Assembly (NCBI RefSeq): GCF_034377145.1
Contig: NZ_CP139707.1
Span: 3,393,501-3,457,500 of the forward strand
Length of the DNA stretch: 64,000 nt
Origin: Sulfitobacter sp. OXR-159
Lineage (GTDB): Bacteria; Pseudomonadota; Alphaproteobacteria; Rhodobacterales; Rhodobacteraceae
Direction of reading: 5' to 3'
The position numbers and the translations under genes were made by a program. Shown here piece after piece: positions 61,277 to 64,000 of the stretch; positions within the stretch are counted from its first letter, which is position 1, and the number at the start of each line of letters is the position of its first letter. The notes beneath the pieces were generated by a model, which was not told the DNA's origin, did not search any database, and was given only the letters and a program-made list of their open reading frames with translations.

Positions 61277-62242
61277 TCACCGGGTAAAGGTCTGGCCCAA
61301 GGCCATTTCGGCCCCTTGGACAATATCGCGCAGGATATCGGCGGCGGGTTTGACCGCGCCGATCAACCCTGCGACCTCTCCGACAAAGGCGTTGGCGGTG
61401 CGGGCATCGCCCTCTGCCACCGCCGCCTGCCAACGTGGCAACTCCTGCGCCAGCGCGGCGCGCAGCCCGGCAGGGTCATCATGCCAGCGGTCCGTAAACT
61501 CATTGCGCAGCACCCTGCCCGTGTAGCGTTTGGGCCAGTCATAGCCGCGCATGATGTCGGTCACCGTGCTGCGCAGCGTGTCATCGCCGCTGGCCTTGAT
61601 CGCGGCCTCAAGCATCGCGGGATGCACCAGCGCCTCTTCCGAGGCCCAGAAACGCGAGCCGACGACCGCCCCATCGGCCCCGAGCATCAGCGCTGCAGCC
61701 AACCCGCGCCCATCCGCCACGCCGCCCGCCGCACAAAGCAGCACCTCGGGCGCATGGCGGGCGATGTGATCCGCGATTTCGGGCACCAGCGTAAAGGTCG
61801 CGCGTTTTTCGCCGTGGCCACCGGCTTCGGCCCCTTGGGCGACAATGATTTCAGCCCCCAGATCAATCGCATGGGCGGCATCGCGCAGGGTTTGCACCTG
61901 ACAGATCAGAGGCACCTTGGCCGCTTGGATCGCGGGCACGAACTCTGCCGGATCGCCAAAAGACAGAAAGACCGCCGCCGGATCGCGGGCGAGCACCTGC
62001 TCTAACGCCTGCGGATGCTCCCGCAGTTTCCAAGTGATAAAGCCGCAGCCGACCGATTGGTTGCCCGCCAGATCTTGCTGCTCAGCGATCCATTCGCCGG
62101 AATCGTAAGCACCGCCGATCATACCCAAGCCCCCCGCGCTTGAGACCGCAGCCGCCAGCCGACCGCCCGCCGCAAAGGCCATGGGCGCTTGGATGATCGG
62201 ATAGCTGATCCCCAGCCGTTTGGTCAGTCGCGTGGTCAGCAT
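61277..62242 (-). CDS. Nitronate monooxygenase (2-nitropropane dioxygenase family)
   Basis: 321 residues. FMN TIM-barrel with YPIIQAPMAFAAGGRLAAAVSSAGGLGMIGG at the N-terminus, GAEIIVAQGAEAGGHGEKRAT (catalytic-region His) and LAAALMLGADGAVVGSRF. Oxidises nitronates with O2; real substrates vary. Lies 3 bp after the GMC oxidoreductase gene and is probably co-transcribed with it. Confidence 0.9.
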   Translation of the reverse strand: MLTTRLTKRLGISYPIIQAPMAFAAGGRLAAAVSSAGGLGMIGGAYDSGEWIAEQQDLAGNQSVGCGFITWKLREHPQALEQVLARDPAAVFLSFGDPAEFVPAIQAAKVPLICQVQTLRDAAHAIDLGAEIIVAQGAEAGGHGEKRATFTLVPEIADHIARHAPEVLLCAAGGVADGRGLAAALMLGADGAVVGSRFWASEEALVHPAMLEAAIKASGDDTLRSTVTDIMRGYDWPKRYTGRVLRNEFTDRWHDDPAGLRAALAQELPRWQAAVAEGDARTANAFVGEVAGLIGAVKPAADILRDIVQGAEMALGQTFTR

Positions 62243-62245
62243 CCC

Positions 62246-63859
62246 CTACCGCCCCGCCAGAATGGCGTCAGCGGCCTTTTCGGCGATCATCACCGTCGGC
62301 GAAGCCGTGTTGCCCGAGACGATCTTGGGCATGATCGAGGCATCCACCACTCTGAGCCCCTGTAGCCCGTGCACCCGCAGATCGGCATCGACCACCGCCA
62401 TCGGATCACTGCCCATCTTGCAAGTGCCAACGGGGTGGAAAATCGTCGTGGCAATATCGCGCGCCTTGTCGAGCAGGTCTTCGTCGCTCTGCACAGCCGG
62501 GCCGGGCAGAATTTCCTCGGGCTGATAGGGGTGCAGCGCCTTGGCTGTCATGATGTGCCGCGCCTGTTTCATGGCCGCGACCGCGACGCGCTTGTCGCTC
62601 TCGGCGGAAAGATAGTTCAGGCGTATGTCGGGCTGAACCGCACTGTCGCGGCTGGTCAGATGGCAAGAGCCGATACTCTCGGGCCGCAGGTTGCAGACCG
62701 AAACGGTAATCGCCGGGAACGGGTGCAGCGGGTCGCCCAGCTTATCCGTCGACAGGGGCTGCACGTGATATTCCAGATCGGGCGTCTCAAGTGCCGGATC
62801 GGACTTGGTGAACATGCCGAACTGGCTAGGCGCCATCGCCAATGGGCCGCTGCGCCGCATGAGATATTCCAGCCCCATGCGCCCCTTCCCCCAAAGCGAA
62901 TGGGTCATCGTGTTGAGCGTCTTGGTGTTTTGAACTTTATAGACGGTGCGGATCTGCAAATGGTCCTGAAGGTTTTCCCCCACGCCGGGCAGTTCATGCA
63001 GCGTGGTGATGCCCATGCCACTCAAAAGCTCGCTTTGTCCAATGCCCGAGAGTTCGAGGATCTTGGGTGAGTTGATTGCCCCCGCCGACAACAGCACTTC
63101 GCCCTCGGCCACGGCCCTCAGGGCGCGGCCTTCGTGGGTAAAGCGCACGCCGGTCACGCGTTTGCCCTCTAGGATCAGCCCATTGGTATGGGCATGGGTC
63201 ATCACCCGCAGGTTGGGCCGCTGCATCGCGGGGCGCAAGAAACCACGCGCCGTGTTCCAGCGCACGCCGCCATGTTGGTTCACCTCGAAAAAGCCCGAGC
63301 CTTCGTTGTCGCCATCGTTGAAATCGGCACGCGGTTCGATCCCGAACTCCCGCGCGCCGTCCTGCACGGCCTCCAGAATGTCCCACCGCAGGCGCTGTTT
63401 GCTGACCTTCCATTCACCACCGGCGCTGTGCATGTCATTGCCGCCCGCGTGGTGATCTTCGGACTTGAGGAAATAGGGCAGCACATCGTCCCAACTCCAC
63501 CCGGTGTTGCCAAGTTGCCGCCAATGGTCATAGTCCGCCGCCTGCCCACGCATGTAAATCATGCCGTTGATGGAGCTACAGCCGCCCAGCACCTTGCCGC
63601 GTGGATAGGTCAAAGAGCGCCCGTTCAACCCCGGCTCGGGCGCGGTTTTCATCATCCAATCGGTGCGCGGATTGCCGATGCAATAGAGATACCCCACCGG
63701 CACCTTCACCCAGTGGTAGTTGTCATCCCCCCCGGCCTCAAGCAGCAGGACGTTATTGGCTGGATCAGCGCTGAGACGGTTGGCCAAAACACAGCCCGCG
63801 GTGCCCGCGCCGACGATGATATAGTCATAGTGACCCTCTAGCTGCGTCTCGTCATTCAT
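62246..63859 (-). CDS. GMC-family FAD oxidoreductase (choline dehydrogenase-like)
   Basis: 537 residues. FAD-binding YIIVGAGTAGCVLANRLSAD, GMC signature 1 GKVLGGCSSINGMIYMRG, signature 2 GAINSPKILELSGIG, and a C-terminal FHPVGTCKMG with the catalytic His. Similar to BetA and to alcohol dehydrogenases of this family; without betB or betI nearby choline is not certain. GGGAGAG sits 7 nt before the ATG. First gene of a two-gene unit. The remaining 63860-64000 shows no gene I can support. Confidence 0.9.
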   Translation of the reverse strand: MNDETQLEGHYDYIIVGAGTAGCVLANRLSADPANNVLLLEAGGDDNYHWVKVPVGYLYCIGNPRTDWMMKTAPEPGLNGRSLTYPRGKVLGGCSSINGMIYMRGQAADYDHWRQLGNTGWSWDDVLPYFLKSEDHHAGGNDMHSAGGEWKVSKQRLRWDILEAVQDGAREFGIEPRADFNDGDNEGSGFFEVNQHGGVRWNTARGFLRPAMQRPNLRVMTHAHTNGLILEGKRVTGVRFTHEGRALRAVAEGEVLLSAGAINSPKILELSGIGQSELLSGMGITTLHELPGVGENLQDHLQIRTVYKVQNTKTLNTMTHSLWGKGRMGLEYLMRRSGPLAMAPSQFGMFTKSDPALETPDLEYHVQPLSTDKLGDPLHPFPAITVSVCNLRPESIGSCHLTSRDSAVQPDIRLNYLSAESDKRVAVAAMKQARHIMTAKALHPYQPEEILPGPAVQSDEDLLDKARDIATTIFHPVGTCKMGSDPMAVVDADLRVHGLQGLRVVDASIMPKIVSGNTASPTVMIAEKAADAILAGR

Positions 63860-64000
63860 GGTGATCTCTCCCGATATTCTGGCCCGCCTCCCCGGCGCAT
63901 CATTGGTAGAGCGCCCGGCGACAGGTCACAATCCCTGCCGTAAGTCGCCGCCCGCCGCAGCATTTGCCGCAAAGCCACATTCCCCGCGCTTTGCCCGTGC

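Overview
The window looks like chromosomal DNA of a marine alphaproteobacterium of the order Rhodobacterales (Roseobacter group, Sulfitobacter-like). The clues are high GC, dense ATGA/GTGA-coupled operons, the aerobic (late cobalt insertion) cobalamin pathway with cobG, cobF, cobE and cobN, a CbtAB cobalt transporter behind a cobalamin riboswitch, a TIGR04282/DUF2064 protein beside dapE, and the gpmI-envC pair. This assignment rests on protein resemblance, not a computed phylogeny. No rRNA, tRNA, CRISPR array, insertion sequence, prophage or integron was seen. About 65 protein genes cover nearly all of the sequence.

Layout. 1-6.3 kb: gpmI with a degenerate M23 (EnvC-type) murein hydrolase activator cut by the window edge, a small zinc-finger protein, polA and a YdeI-like ORF. 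6.3-15 kb: a glutathione S-transferase, a hydroxypyruvate-isomerase-like protein, DUF1285, and a coupled four-gene MoxR/DUF58/DUF4159/GATase-like membrane cluster. 15-19.9 kb: a NicO/RcnA metal permease with a DUF1007 partner, yaaA, recQ and yggT. 20-24.6 kb: a thioesterase, a UMF1-type MFS carrier, mepA, a phytase-like esterase and a queuosine-precursor transporter. 24.6-25.4 kb: a structured leader with a tiny ORF whose ribosome-binding region matches the 3' end of 16S rRNA over 16 nt, then arfB.

25.4-41.3 kb is a cobalamin island. cbtB, cbtA, a His-rich anchored protein, DUF1636, cobW, cobN, cobG, cobH, cobI and cobJ read leftward from a cobalamin riboswitch. cobK reads right. cobL, cobE, cobM, cobB, cobA, a second DUF1636 and cobF form a second leftward coupled string whose start codon lies 1 bp from that of cobK. 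Together these genes import cobalt, make precorrin and cobyrinate intermediates from uroporphyrinogen III, and load cobalt. cobS/cobT and the lower-ligand assembly genes are not in this window.

41.4-45.4 kb: a LOV blue-light HWE-type histidine kinase, pncB and pncA (NAD salvage), and trhO. 45.4-53.1 kb: a polyamine module made of potFGHI, an FAD oxidoreductase, a FadR-type GntR regulator and a putrescine-type aminotransferase. Two copies of an 18-bp motif sit at its promoters. 53-64 kb: an MltB-like transglycosylase, rnr, a DUF2064 protein, dapE and dapD with small membrane and unknown proteins between them, a LOG-family protein, a nitronate monooxygenase and a GMC oxidoreductase. A 14/16 match to the parS centromere sequence lies at the dapE/DUF2064 junction.

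The most unusual signals are the 16S-complementary small ORF before arfB, the parS-like site, the shared polyamine operator motif, the twin DUF1636 genes and His-rich protein of the cobalt/B12 island, and the zero-spacer divergent cobL/cobK starts.
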